Assembly: GCA_905209435.1 (NCBI GenBank)
Contig: CAJLTE010000107.1
Location: 1-9,644, forward strand
Reading direction: 5' to 3'
From: an uncultured Blautia sp.
GTDB lineage: Bacteria > Bacillota_A > Clostridia > Lachnospirales > Lachnospiraceae
DNA: 9,644 bases
The first letter of the stretch is position 1. Each line of letters starts with the position of its first letter. Positions 1-6,959 of this stretch are shown in pieces. The notes below the pieces were generated by a model that searched no databases, was not told the origin of the DNA, and was given only the letters and a program-made list of their open reading frames with translations. The translations under genes were made by a program, and so were the position numbers.

Positions 1-374
1 AGCCACAGCTGATACTTCCAGAAGCATATATGCAAGAGGCAAAGGAACTTCAAGAGGCAAATATGGCAGATGATGGCAAGCGTGGAATTATTCTGGACTA
101 CTTGGAAGGGAAAACTCAGGTGTGTGCTAGAGAAATATGGTTCGAAGCATTAAAGGAAACCATACCACCAAAAAATTGGCAGGCATCAGAAATAAATAAT
201 ATCGTTGCTAAAATACCGGGATGGGAAAGGCTTAAAACCCCACGTAAATTTGATGGATATGGACAACAACGAGGCTTCAGAAAAATAGCAATGAAAACTA
301 CAGAAGAGGAATCTGAAAATTCTGAGTTTGTTGTTGTTTCAGAGCAAGAACAAATGGAGCTTCCGTTTGATTAA
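1..374 (+). CDS. VapE-type phage primase/helicase, C-terminal fragment
   Basis: The reading frame is open from base 3 to the TAA at 372-374, so the gene enters from the left edge and only its last 123 residues are seen. The order of features matches the C-terminus of virulence-associated protein E (VapE), a phage and satellite replication protein with a P-loop helicase core, which would lie upstream of the window. There is a 'LILPEAYMQEA' linker with acidic and Gln-rich residues, then a small winged-helix-like domain with 'GIILDYLEG', 'VCAREIWFEAL', 'IPGWERL' and 'GYGQQRGFRKI'. The Met at base 30 has no ribosome site and is internal. VapE proteins act at the replication origin of phages and pathogenicity islands. 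A candidate origin lies directly downstream, which fits. The catalytic motifs cannot be checked here. Confidence 0.75.
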   Translation, partial: PQLILPEAYMQEAKELQEANMADDGKRGIILDYLEGKTQVCAREIWFEALKETIPPKNWQASEINNIVAKIPGWERLKTPRKFDGYGQQRGFRKIAMKTTEEESENSEFVVVSEQEQMELPFD

Positions 375-400
375 GTAATTTTGCGGTTGTTTTTATGGAT

Positions 401-581
401 TGTAGTGAAGTTTGTAGAATGAATGTAGTTCGCTTAAACTCAGTATTTACAAGTGTTTCTACATATTCTACAAATACTACATCCTATAAAAAGAAATATA
501 TAAAAGATAATAATATAGGGATATAAGGGTATATAAAGAAAACTTTAAACTCTTTGGAACGATTGTAGTTGTAGTCTGTAG
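401..581. other. Candidate replication origin: oppositely oriented TGTAG iterons flanking an AT-rich core
   Basis: Nine copies of the 5-mer TGTAG or its complement CTACA lie in 181 bp. Three TGTAG start at 401, 413 and 424 (11-12 bp apart). Three CTACA start at 459, 468 and 477 (exactly 9 bp apart). Three TGTAG start at 564, 570 and 577 (6-7 bp apart). Between the last two sets, about 482-563 is almost entirely A and T. Two sets of short repeats in opposite orientation around an AT-rich stretch of about 80 bp, just after the replication gene, is the published arrangement of SaPI origins. That this is an origin is inference. An operator array for the downstream genes is the main alternative. 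Confidence 0.5.
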
Positions 582-605
582 TTGGATTTTGTAATGGATT
601 TTATA

Positions 606-619
606 GGCGGCTTACCGCC
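606..619 (+). promoter_or_regulatory. Small GC hairpin just upstream of a ribosome site
   Basis: GGCGG (606-610) and CCGCC (615-619) pair around the loop CTTA. The hairpin ends one base before the GGAAAGGA ribosome site (620-627) of the gene at 636. It is a very GC-rich element in an otherwise AT-rich region. It could influence translation or RNA stability, but nothing in the sequence proves either. Confidence 0.3.
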
Positions 620-635
620 GGAAAGGACAATAATC

Positions 636-836
636 ATGAAAATCATGACACAGGATAAAACACGAGTTTTAAATTTCAAAATGACGTATATCAGTTATGT
701 AAATAAGAACCGTATTTGTGAGGGTGACTTTGGTATTGCGGAATATGCAAGTCCAGAACGCGCGAAAGAAGTGTTGAATGATATGTTTCAAAAGTATGCA
801 GCAGGAGAAAAAGCGTATATCATGCCGGAGGAGTAA
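636..836 (+). CDS. Small conserved phage protein, function unknown
   Basis: This 66-residue protein begins 'MKIMTQDKTRVLNF' and ends 'AYIMPEE'. The start at 636 is chosen because GGAAAGGA (620-627) sits 8 bases upstream. The frame also stays open upstream, with TTG at 582 and ATG at 594, but neither has a ribosome site, and a GC hairpin lies in that stretch. The visible pattern is a short beta-rich N-terminus, then 'GIAEYASPERAKEVLNDMFQKY', then an acidic end. This resembles small proteins common next to replication genes in clostridial prophages. The stop lies 3 bases before the next gene, so the two are probably co-transcribed. I cannot assign a function. Confidence 0.65.
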   Translation: MKIMTQDKTRVLNFKMTYISYVNKNRICEGDFGIAEYASPERAKEVLNDMFQKYAAGEKAYIMPEE

Positions 837-839
837 CCA

Positions 840-1088
840 GTGAACGATAAAGAAGAATTAAAGCAGATATATGACATCTTCACGGACTGCTGGAGGTTAT
901 ACAAAAAGCTGTATCCTCCGGGCAGACCTGAAGACGATGTATACTGGCAGGGAGTGGTGAAAGAGATAGAAGTATTACGGAAGAATCATCATCATTCCCG
1001 GTTGTGTGAGGACCTTCTTTTAGCAGTAGCAAAAGATCTGGAAAACAAAGCCAAAAGAAATAATCCGGTTGCCAGTATAAAAAAGTAA
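840..1088 (+). CDS. Small phage protein of the replication region, function unknown
   Basis: An 82-residue protein with a GTG start at 840. The start is supported by GGAGGAG (827-833), which lies inside the end of the upstream gene, 6 bases from the start; the two genes are thus tightly coupled. The protein is mostly helical and charged. It begins 'NDKEELKQIYDIFTDCWRLY', has a central 'YPPGRPEDDVYWQGVVKEI' and a His cluster 'KNHHHS', and ends basic. I recognise the general type from Lachnospiraceae prophages, where it follows replication genes, but know no function. The His cluster with a nearby Cys could bind metal, but no classical motif is present. Confidence 0.6.
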   Translation: MNDKEELKQIYDIFTDCWRLYKKLYPPGRPEDDVYWQGVVKEIEVLRKNHHHSRLCEDLLLAVAKDLENKAKRNNPVASIKK

Positions 1089-1144
1089 TAATATGGGATT
1101 ATTGCCATTAAAGATCATATCACGATATGGAAAATGGCGCAAAC

Positions 1145-1172
1145 TGTGGTAAACATGTACCACAACTGTGGT
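1145..1172. promoter_or_regulatory. Operator-like TGTGGT repeat array
   Basis: TGTGGTA (1145-1151) and TACCACA (1158-1164) form a perfect 7-bp inverted repeat with a 6-bp centre. A third copy, TGTGGT (1167-1172), repeats the first arm, so ACTGTGGT occurs twice as a direct repeat 22 bp apart. The site lies in the 144-bp spacer between the replication-linked genes and the tail operon, where a regulator could act. An AT-rich stretch (1184-1209) follows, but I cannot pick a convincing -35/-10 pair. Confidence 0.4.
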
Positions 1173-1232
1173 CAGGTTTGATGGTAAAATATATATAACA
1201 GGTAATATTTCATTGTTGCGGAGGTGGTTTTG

Positions 1233-1313
1233 TTGGTAGTTATTGGTCTTTTGTTATTTGTGATTGTGTGTGAGCTGGCAGCGATTTATGACAGGCAGAA
1301 TGGAGGTAAGTGA
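1233..1313 (+). CDS. 26-residue membrane peptide
   Basis: A TTG at 1233 lies 7 bases after GGAGGT (1220-1225) and opens a 26-codon frame ending in TGA at 1311-1313. The peptide is one hydrophobic segment (VVIGLLLFVIVCELAAIY) followed by the polar tail DRQNGGK, the shape of a single-pass membrane peptide. The ribosome site of the next gene lies within its last codons, and the next ATG follows its stop after one base, so the two genes look coupled. A TTG at 1230 is possible but too close to the ribosome site. The function is unknown. Its short length means the call rests on the strong ribosome site and the coupling. Confidence 0.5.
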   Translation: MVVIGLLLFVIVCELAAIYDRQNGGK

Positions 1314-1314
1314 C

Positions 1315-1578
1315 ATGGGAAGAAAGAAACAGATTTCAGATCAGAGACGTTTATACACGGAAAGAATGAGGTTGCAGAAAGGGGTATTTAGTTCTCTGTC
1401 TAATGCGGCTGGACATATCGGAGAGCTTTATGCGGATTTCGTTCAAAGTGATGAGGTACGTAATTCCATGAAAGCTACAGCGGATAAAGCAATTGAATGC
1501 ATGGATAATATCAAAGAACTTAACGAGCTGGAAGAACAGCTGAAAACAGAAGAGCAGGAAAGCGAGGATGAGGATTAA
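1315..1578 (+). CDS. 87-residue helical protein of the tail operon, function unknown
   Basis: The start at ATG 1315 is supported by GGAGGT (1302-1307) 7 bases upstream. The frame could begin at 1264, but that start has no ribosome site and would overlap the membrane peptide. The protein starts basic ('MGRKKQISDQRR'), has amphipathic helices through the middle, and ends strongly acidic ('LKTEEQESEDED'). I recognise no domain. Its TAA overlaps the ATG of the tail assembly chaperone by one base (TAATG), which indicates translational coupling and a role with tail genes. A tail completion or scaffolding partner is possible, but nothing in the sequence proves it. Confidence 0.65.
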   Translation: MGRKKQISDQRRLYTERMRLQKGVFSSLSNAAGHIGELYADFVQSDEVRNSMKATADKAIECMDNIKELNELEEQLKTEEQESEDED

Positions 1579-2006
1579 TGGAGAAAATAGTAGTTCAGAC
1601 CGGTGCGAAGACATACCAGATTACTGATCAAGACGGAAATGATCTGGGCGTGTTCAGATTTATTCCTTCAGATGCAGGTATTTTAAAGAGGTATAAAGAG
1701 GCAGCAGCGTTTTTTACTGGAATCAATGACAAAATCAAGGACAAAGACTTCGAGGAAATTCTTCCAGATCTGGAAAAGGAAGCCGGGGAGAAGATTGATC
1801 TGTTGTTTGGTGCTCCTGTATCAGAGAGCTTCTTCAAGATTACCAGTCCGTTTACAGTCCTGGAAAGCGGAGAGACCTTTGCAGAGCAGATTATCACTGT
1901 AATTGGTGGAATCATCGAAAAAGAGCTTGAGGCGAGAGAGAAGGCGCAGCAGGAGCGGGTGAGAAAATATATCGCTAAATATACGAAAGAAGAAAACAAA
2001 GCGTAA
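1578..2006 (+). CDS. Phage tail assembly chaperone
   Basis: A 142-residue protein directly before the tape measure gene, the position normally held by the tail assembly chaperone of long-tailed phages. This protein coats the tape measure and recruits tail tube subunits. The N-terminus is a beta-rich domain ('YQITDQDGNDLGVFRFIPSDAGILKRY'). The middle carries 'LLFGAPVSESFFKITSPFT' and 'GETFAEQIITVIGGII', a pattern I associate with chaperones of clostridial siphophages. The C-terminus is a charged helix ending 'KYIAKYTKEENKA'. Many such genes make a longer product by ribosomal frameshifting. Here the -1 frame stays open for only about a dozen codons past the end, and I see no good slippery heptamer, so a G/GT pair is not supported. 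Confidence 0.7.
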   Translation: MEKIVVQTGAKTYQITDQDGNDLGVFRFIPSDAGILKRYKEAAAFFTGINDKIKDKDFEEILPDLEKEAGEKIDLLFGAPVSESFFKITSPFTVLESGETFAEQIITVIGGIIEKELEAREKAQQERVRKYIAKYTKEENKA

Positions 2007-2016
2007 ATACATATAA

Positions 2017-2104
2017 CAGGGCTGTCCTGGTAACGGGATAGTCCTGAATATAGAACGGCATTGGAAATAGAATTCAATGTCTACACCTCAAACAGTTTGG
2101 AGGT
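2017..2104 (+). promoter_or_regulatory. Three-hairpin leader of the tape measure gene, sequestering its ribosome site
   Basis: The 107-base spacer between chaperone and tape measure holds three consecutive hairpins. The first, 2017-2046, pairs 12 bases (with G-U pairs) around the loop GGTAAC. The second, 2059-2079, pairs CATTGGA with TTCAATG. The third, 2085-2104, pairs ACCTC with GAGGT and AAA with TTT, with one bulged G; it covers most of the ribosome site GGAGGT (2099-2104) of the gene at 2114. None is followed by a T tract, so these do not look like terminators. Delayed or protein-dependent translation of the tape measure is a reasonable inference. Confidence 0.45.
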
Positions 2105-2113
2105 AGATATAAC

Positions 2114-5100
2114 ATGGCAGATGGTTCAATTATCATTGATACCAGGATAGATATCGGCGGTGTGTTGAAAGGAATAAACGCTGTAAAGGCTGGAATGACC
2201 AGGATATCCGCGCAGGTATCGAAGATGGGCGATTCAGCAAAAAGTTCTTTCCAGAGGCAGATAACAGCGATAACGGGCCTGTATCAGAACTACGAGAAGC
2301 AGGAACGTAAAGTATCAGAGCTAAAATCAAAGCTTGAAGAACTGAGCAAGGTCAGAATCGAGACAGAAGAATATAAAAAGCTCAAAGACGATATAAAAGC
2401 TCTGGAAGATGAGTTTGAAAAGGTTGAGACAAAACAGCGTGAATGGCTGGATACGGGATTTTCAATAAATTCTGCGCCGCTTCAGGAACTTGACAAACAG
2501 ATGGACGATATCTGGGAGGATATTGACAGGCTACAGCGAAAACAAAAAGAGATGCAGACGACCGGAAGGGCCTATGCGGATCCTACATCGACAGATACGT
2601 ATAAAAGCACAGCTGAGAAGTACAATGTGGAATCGCAGAAGCTGGAGCACATAAATGGAAGGTTGTACTCTTCATACAATAAACTGAAGAATAAGGTTGC
2701 GGAATACCGGCAGAAAAATAGCCGACTTGTGCAGGTAATGCAGAATTTGCAGAAAGCTGCTGCCCGTGTAGGTATGGTTGTAAAGAATATGGGTTCAGCA
2801 TTGAGAAGTGTCGGTTCCTCGATTAAGAGCATGGTCTCAGCGATGAAAAAGGCTGTAGAAAACATGTTCAATCTGAACAAGCAGACGGACCGGTCGAGAA
2901 TGAGCCTTTCCCGAATGCTGGGAATGTCGTTGCTGTTTTCAGGGGTATTCCGGGCGATAAGCGCTGTCAGTGATGGTGTAAAAAGTGGATTTGAAAATCT
3001 GGCACAATATTCTAACAGTACCAATTCAGCAATATCGTCTTTGATATCCAGTATGACGAGGCTGAAAAATTCGTTTGCTACAGCATTTGCACCTGTCCTC
3101 ACGGTGGTAGCTCCGATCATGTCAAGATTTATTGATATGATATCACGTGCAATTACTTATGTGGGAATGTTTGCAGCAGCATTAACCGGACAGGATACTT
3201 TTGTAAAAGCCGTTGGAGTGCAGGAAGATTATGCGGCAGGACTGGAAAAGACTTCAAAAAATACAAACCAGGCGGCTAAAAGTACAAAAAAAACCAATAA
3301 AGAAACAGAAGGATATCTTTCTACTCTTGATGAGATCCAACGGTATACATCAAATAAAAATGATGATTCGGCAGCAGATGGAAATGGCATAGGAGATACC
3401 GGAGGGTATACAGCACCTACACCGGCACAGATGTTTAAGAAGGTTCCTGTTGCTAATTCGATCAAAGGAATTGCGGATAAGATTAAGAAATTAATTAAAT
3501 CGGAAGACTGGGAAGGCCTTGGGAAATATATTGCCAGTGGAATAAATAAGGGGCTTAAAAAAGTCTATGAAGCAATCAGCTGGAAAAAGGTCGGTCAAAA
3601 GATAACAAAATTCGGCGATGCTTTTACCCGAACATTTAACAGCCTGGTTGATAATGTAGACTGGAAATTATTAGGACGGACTGTTGGCGCGGGAATCAAT
3701 ACGATTGTCAATACCTTAAACCTGCTGATAACAGGAATAGACTGGAAAAATCTGGGAAAGAAATTCGCAGAAGGAATTACCGGACTAGTAAAAGAAGTCA
3801 ACTGGAATAATTTGGGACAACTCATAGCAAACCGGTTCATGATTACCTGGGATATCTTTAATGGAATGGTACATAATCTGCCATTTTTGGAAATCGGAAA
3901 AGCGATAGCGGATGGTCTTAATGGGATCTGTTCAAGAATTTCTTTCCGTGAGATAGCTGATACACTGGCAACCGGCCTGAATGGAGCATTTACCACATTG
4001 TACAGCTTTACCCGGCGATTTGACTGGACAGGTCTGGTAAATAACATTGCCGGAGGAATTAATACCTTTATTTCAGAGTTCGACTGGAAGAATAATGGGC
4101 GCAAACTGGAAGCTTTCCTGAATAGCTTATGCAGTTCACTGGTTGATATGGCAGAAAAAACAGACTGGGAGGCTTTGGGCCAGGGGATTGGTGAAATGCT
4201 GGGGCAGATCAACTGGGTGAAGCATCTGAAACAGGTAATAACTGCGATTACCCGGACACTGGGTGGTTTGTTCGATGGTTTGGAGGCAAGCGGAACCGCA
4301 GGGAAAATAGCTGCTTTTTTGGGTAAGGCGTTTATCGCGGTAAAGATTGCGGATATAACGGGCATTGGAAGCCTGGTAAAATTCCTTGTTACCACTATTG
4401 GAAAGAAGCTGATTACAGAGGAATCAGTACAGGCATTAGCGGGAAATATTTCTAATCTGACCAATGGTGCACTTGCTGGATCTACATCCGGCATTGCTAC
4501 ATTTGCATCTTCTTTGGGCTCTTTAGTTGGGACTGCCGGTGCAATTACACTGGTCACTGCCGGAACGGTTATGCTTACGAAGAAAATTGCTGAGTTAGTA
4601 GAAACTGCGCAGGGCGGAAACGGAATTTTAACTCAGACAGGTGGATACTTACATGATTATGCTGGCAAGATGGGCGAAGCTCATGCAATTACGAGTAAAC
4701 AGGTAGAAGAACTGTGGACTTTAGTAGAAGCAGATGAGACTGCCGGTAAGTCAAACAGTGAGATGTATGACAGCATGGTTCAGAAATTGGGTGAATATGG
4801 CGTATCGGCTGAGAAAGCAACGCAGATCCTTGAGCAATATGGAGCGCAAGCCGGAGTGTCAAGTGCATTTGTTGAAGAAATGACAGGTAAGGTGCAAGCT
4901 CTGGGAAAAGGTTTTTCTGAAAGCTCTTCCACAATAGATACATCTTCAATAACTGTGAAAGAATCAATAAAAGGAATCAGAAGTGTACTATATGATCTCA
5001 GTGTATCGTCTAGTGAGTATGCAGGAACATACAGAGGTGTTTTAGAAGTATTTAATAATACAAGCGGATCAGCGGCCAATGCGCAGGATGCTTTTAATAT

Positions 5101-6067
5101 TGTTTATAATGCCTTGAAAGAAGCAGGAGTCCCATTGGATGAGCTGAATAAAAAACTGGCACAGGAGTTTCCTTCCGCAGCTCAGGCGACAAAAAGCAGT
5201 GTTGATTCTAGTATTGTTGAAGCTCAGAAGACAGTAAGTAGTTCAACTGGAAAAATGAAAACGGATGCGGAGACTAATCTTGCAGGAGTAAAGAAAGCAG
5301 CAGAGGATGCTTCTGGAGGTGTGAATACAACCACAGTGACAAACTGGGGGAATTCGGCATCAGAAGTAAAGAAAAATCTGGATAAAATGAAGCAGACTGC
5401 CAATTTAAAGCTTGGCGAGATGCAGAAGACTGTGGAGAGCCATTTTTCAGGTCAGTATAACACAATGACTAAGAAATGGGAGAAGGCTTGCGAGAGAATT
5501 GGCCAGTTGATAACTCAGATGGTGCGTAGTACAAAGGATAGTTTAAACGGACTTGCCAGAAATATGAATACGATTGGAAATGAGATGAGCAATAATCTGA
5601 TTAATGGGATTTCCGGGGCAGTAACAGGAATCGCAGGGATTCTGAATGAAGTAGTTAGTAAGGTTAACAGCACAATCGGCAATGTTAATTCTTCTCTTTC
5701 CGGTATTGAGAAGGCATTTACATTTTCTTACGATGTTACAACCCCTGATGGGAAGCGGAGATGGGGTAAATACTCAATGAATTTACCAAGAGTCAATACG
5801 GTTCCGTATCTGGCTAAAGGCGCAGTCATCCCACCTCGAAGCGAGTTTCTTGCGGTCTTAGGCGACCAGAAACAGGGTAACAACATCGAGACGCCGGAAG
5901 CTCTGCTCAGAAAGATCGTCCGCGAAGAAACAGCAGGACGACAGACTGGCGGTGGAAGCTACCGATTTACAGCTCAGATCAATCGCAGGACACTGTTTGA
6001 CGAGATGATGAAAGAAGCACAGATGAGACGAGACACAAGCGGCAGAAACCCGTTTGAGATGGCATAG
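2114..6067 (+). CDS. Phage tail tape measure protein
   Basis: A 1317-residue protein, by far the largest gene here. The ribosome site is GGAGGT (2099-2104), 9 bases before the ATG. Tape measure proteins set the length of a long phage tail and help DNA cross the cell envelope. About residues 58-150 form a charged coiled coil. Hydrophobic segments lie near 268-290, 321-359 and 785-826, typical of the membrane-active part. Residues 465-705 are a tandem series of DWxxLGxxIAxGIN-like units. Ser/Thr- and Ala-rich helices follow. The C-terminus (about 1230-1272) has 'VPYLAKGAVIPP' and 'ETPEALLRKIVREE', a conserved ending of clostridial tape measures. I see no muramidase or peptidase motif. The family rule of about 0.15 nm per residue would give a tail near 200 nm. 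The reading frame is intact. The usual downstream distal tail and baseplate genes are missing. Confidence 0.9.
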   Translation: MADGSIIIDTRIDIGGVLKGINAVKAGMTRISAQVSKMGDSAKSSFQRQITAITGLYQNYEKQERKVSELKSKLEELSKVRIETEEYKKLKDDIKALEDEFEKVETKQREWLDTGFSINSAPLQELDKQMDDIWEDIDRLQRKQKEMQTTGRAYADPTSTDTYKSTAEKYNVESQKLEHINGRLYSSYNKLKNKVAEYRQKNSRLVQVMQNLQKAAARVGMVVKNMGSALRSVGSSIKSMVSAMKKAVENMFNLNKQTDRSRMSLSRMLGMSLLFSGVFRAISAVSDGVKSGFENLAQYSNSTNSAISSLISSMTRLKNSFATAFAPVLTVVAPIMSRFIDMISRAITYVGMFAAALTGQDTFVKAVGVQEDYAAGLEKTSKNTNQAAKSTKKTNKETEGYLSTLDEIQRYTSNKNDDSAADGNGIGDTGGYTAPTPAQMFKKVPVANSIKGIADKIKKLIKSEDWEGLGKYIASGINKGLKKVYEAISWKKVGQKITKFGDAFTRTFNSLVDNVDWKLLGRTVGAGINTIVNTLNLLITGIDWKNLGKKFAEGITGLVKEVNWNNLGQLIANRFMITWDIFNGMVHNLPFLEIGKAIADGLNGICSRISFREIADTLATGLNGAFTTLYSFTRRFDWTGLVNNIAGGINTFISEFDWKNNGRKLEAFLNSLCSSLVDMAEKTDWEALGQGIGEMLGQINWVKHLKQVITAITRTLGGLFDGLEASGTAGKIAAFLGKAFIAVKIADITGIGSLVKFLVTTIGKKLITEESVQALAGNISNLTNGALAGSTSGIATFASSLGSLVGTAGAITLVTAGTVMLTKKIAELVETAQGGNGILTQTGGYLHDYAGKMGEAHAITSKQVEELWTLVEADETAGKSNSEMYDSMVQKLGEYGVSAEKATQILEQYGAQAGVSSAFVEEMTGKVQALGKGFSESSSTIDTSSITVKESIKGIRSVLYDLSVSSSEYAGTYRGVLEVFNNTSGSAANAQDAFNIVYNALKEAGVPLDELNKKLAQEFPSAAQATKSSVDSSIVEAQKTVSSSTGKMKTDAETNLAGVKKAAEDASGGVNTTTVTNWGNSASEVKKNLDKMKQTANLKLGEMQKTVESHFSGQYNTMTKKWEKACERIGQLITQMVRSTKDSLNGLARNMNTIGNEMSNNLINGISGAVTGIAGILNEVVSKVNSTIGNVNSSLSGIEKAFTFSYDVTTPDGKRRWGKYSMNLPRVNTVPYLAKGAVIPPRSEFLAVLGDQKQGNNIETPEALLRKIVREETAGRQTGGGSYRFTAQINRRTLFDEMMKEAQMRRDTSGRNPFEMA
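3506..4228 (+). repeat. Degenerate tandem protein repeat in the tape measure (DWxxLG units)
   Basis: Eleven unit starts are visible at residues 465, 489, 516, 543, 563, 590, 610, 637, 657, 684 and 700. Most begin with D/N/S plus W or F, then xxLG, and many contain an IAxGIN-like turn about 8 residues later. From residue 516 the unit lengths run 27, 27, 20, 27, 20, 27, 20, 27, so from 543 a 47-residue double unit appears to repeat. The units have diverged strongly at DNA level, which points to old duplications. Confidence 0.65.
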
Positions 6068-6072
6068 AATAA

Positions 6073-6103
6073 TTCCCTGTCATGCAGAAAGTGTGGCAGG
6101 GGA
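6073..6103 (+). promoter_or_regulatory. Long hairpin just after the tape measure gene
   Basis: TTCCCTGTCATGC (6073-6085) pairs with GTGTGGCAGGGGA (6091-6103) around the loop AGAAA, giving 13 pairs that include several G-U. It begins 5 bases after the tape measure stop and ends 6 bases before the next ribosome site. No T tract follows, so termination is unlikely. An RNA processing or attenuation site fits better. An upstream ATG (6082) of the next frame lies inside this hairpin, which argues against its use as a start. Confidence 0.4.
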
Positions 6104-6120
6104 AATACAGGGAGGATTCA

Positions 6121-6423
6121 ATGCTTACAAGAGAAGCGACTTATGAAGATTATGGATTTTCAGAAGATGAAGATAAGAGATTGGGTGAATTTTGCAAGAA
6201 TCTTGAGATGCGGGACAAGATATTGCTGTTGCAGTGTGCAGCGGAGGTGTATCCAAACATTGTTGACGAACTATACTGCTGTATCGTAATTGGAATGAGC
6301 TATGACAAGATGAACAAAAAGAAGTTTGTTGCGCTTGATCGTAAAGATTTCTATGCATACCGGAAGAAAACACTGGCTGTGTTCCGGGAGGCATTAAAGG
6401 CATGTAATAGATATCCGTTCTAA
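6121..6423 (+). CDS. ArpU/sigma-70-like phage regulator, tentative
   Basis: A 100-residue protein. The start at 6121 follows GGGAGG (6110-6115) by 5 bases; the upstream ATG at 6082 lies inside a hairpin and has no ribosome site. Residues 20-45 form a helical segment ('LGEFCKNLEMRDKILLLQCAA'). Residues 50-88 read 'ELYCCIVIGMSYDKM', then 'DRKDFYAYRKKTLAVF', resembling the 'GLSYD... FYxYRRKAL' pattern of Firmicute phage late regulators of the ArpU/RinA type, which look like sigma region 4. It would bind DNA to control phage genes. The match is by pattern only, and the protein is shorter than typical ArpU. It follows the tape measure after 53 bases and is probably in the same transcript. Confidence 0.45.
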   Translation: MLTREATYEDYGFSEDEDKRLGEFCKNLEMRDKILLLQCAAEVYPNIVDELYCCIVIGMSYDKMNKKKFVALDRKDFYAYRKKTLAVFREALKACNRYPF

Positions 6424-6500
6424 AGGTTGGAATAGAACCTGTCAAAACCGTCTGTTTTTATGTATTGGAAAATATCATTGATTAGTTAGGGGTGATTACT

Positions 6501-6911
6501 ATGGCAAAAGGTATATCAGCAGAAGCACGTGAGGACATATTAGTACAGGCATTTTTAACGTGTCCAAATATAAGTGAGATATCCAAAAAGACGAAGATTC
6601 CCAGACCTACAATTTATACTGTGATTCATTCAGACAGCTTCCAGCGTAAGTATTCTGAGGCAAGAAACGAGGCCGTAACAGGAGCGATTGCATACCTGCA
6701 GGGAAAACTTGGAGAATGTGCAGCAGTGTTGGTCAATACGGCTACTGATACGGAAGTGCCGGCACAGATCAGAGTGAACGCGGCTAATGCAGCATTATCA
6801 CAGTGCTCTCAGTGGACAAAGAATGTAGATATGATTGAACGTCTGGAAGCTATGGAAGAATTGATGTCACGAGTAGAACAGGAGCAGAAATCACAGAAGA
6901 GGGGTAAATGA
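6501..6911 (+). CDS. Homeodomain-like HTH phage protein, possibly of small-terminase type
   Basis: A 136-residue protein. The start at ATG 6501 is preceded by AGGGGTG (about 6488-6493); a GTG at 6492 lies inside that site. Residues 23-45 form a helix-turn-helix ('ISEISKKTKIPRPTIYTVI'). This is followed by 'FQRKYSEARNEAV', a helical 'AIAYLQGKLGECAAVLV', and 'VPAQIRVNAANAAL' (86-99). An HTH, then a helix, then an R-x-NAA segment is the layout of phBC6A51-like phage homeodomain proteins, some of which sit beside terminase genes. It could recognise a packaging site or act as a regulator. No large terminase follows, so packaging is only one possibility. Confidence 0.5.
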   Translation: MAKGISAEAREDILVQAFLTCPNISEISKKTKIPRPTIYTVIHSDSFQRKYSEARNEAVTGAIAYLQGKLGECAAVLVNTATDTEVPAQIRVNAANAALSQCSQWTKNVDMIERLEAMEELMSRVEQEQKSQKRGK

Positions 6912-6959
6912 TGGATTTATGAATCGGACAAGTCTAATCTGGATAGGAAGGAGTATTAA

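Noticed and set aside
582..635. Longer N-terminus for the 66-residue protein, starting at TTG 582 or ATG 594
   Set aside because: Neither has a ribosome site, and 582 lies within the TGTAG repeat cluster. ATG 636 has GGAAAGGA at 8 bases.
1264..1314. Longer start for the 87-residue protein at 1264
   Set aside because: There is no ribosome site before 1264, and the region is better explained by the membrane peptide in another frame. ATG 1315 has GGAGGT at 7 bases.
1990..2041. Programmed frameshift extending the tail chaperone (G/GT type)
   Set aside because: The -1 frame is open for only about a dozen codons past the stop and the +1 frame for fewer. No proper slippery heptamer was found near the end of the gene.
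3595..4557. 320-codon open frame on the - strand
   Set aside because: It lies entirely inside the tape measure gene opposite its repeat region, has no ribosome site, and its composition is that of a shadow. The other long - strand frames (for example 2572-3120, 7443-7961 and 7870-8298) are rejected for the same reasons.
6424..6456. Terminator between the ArpU-like and HTH genes
   Set aside because: AGGTT/AACCT (6424-6440) and AAAAC/GTTTT further on give only short weak stems. The T run does not follow the first stem directly, so this is not called.
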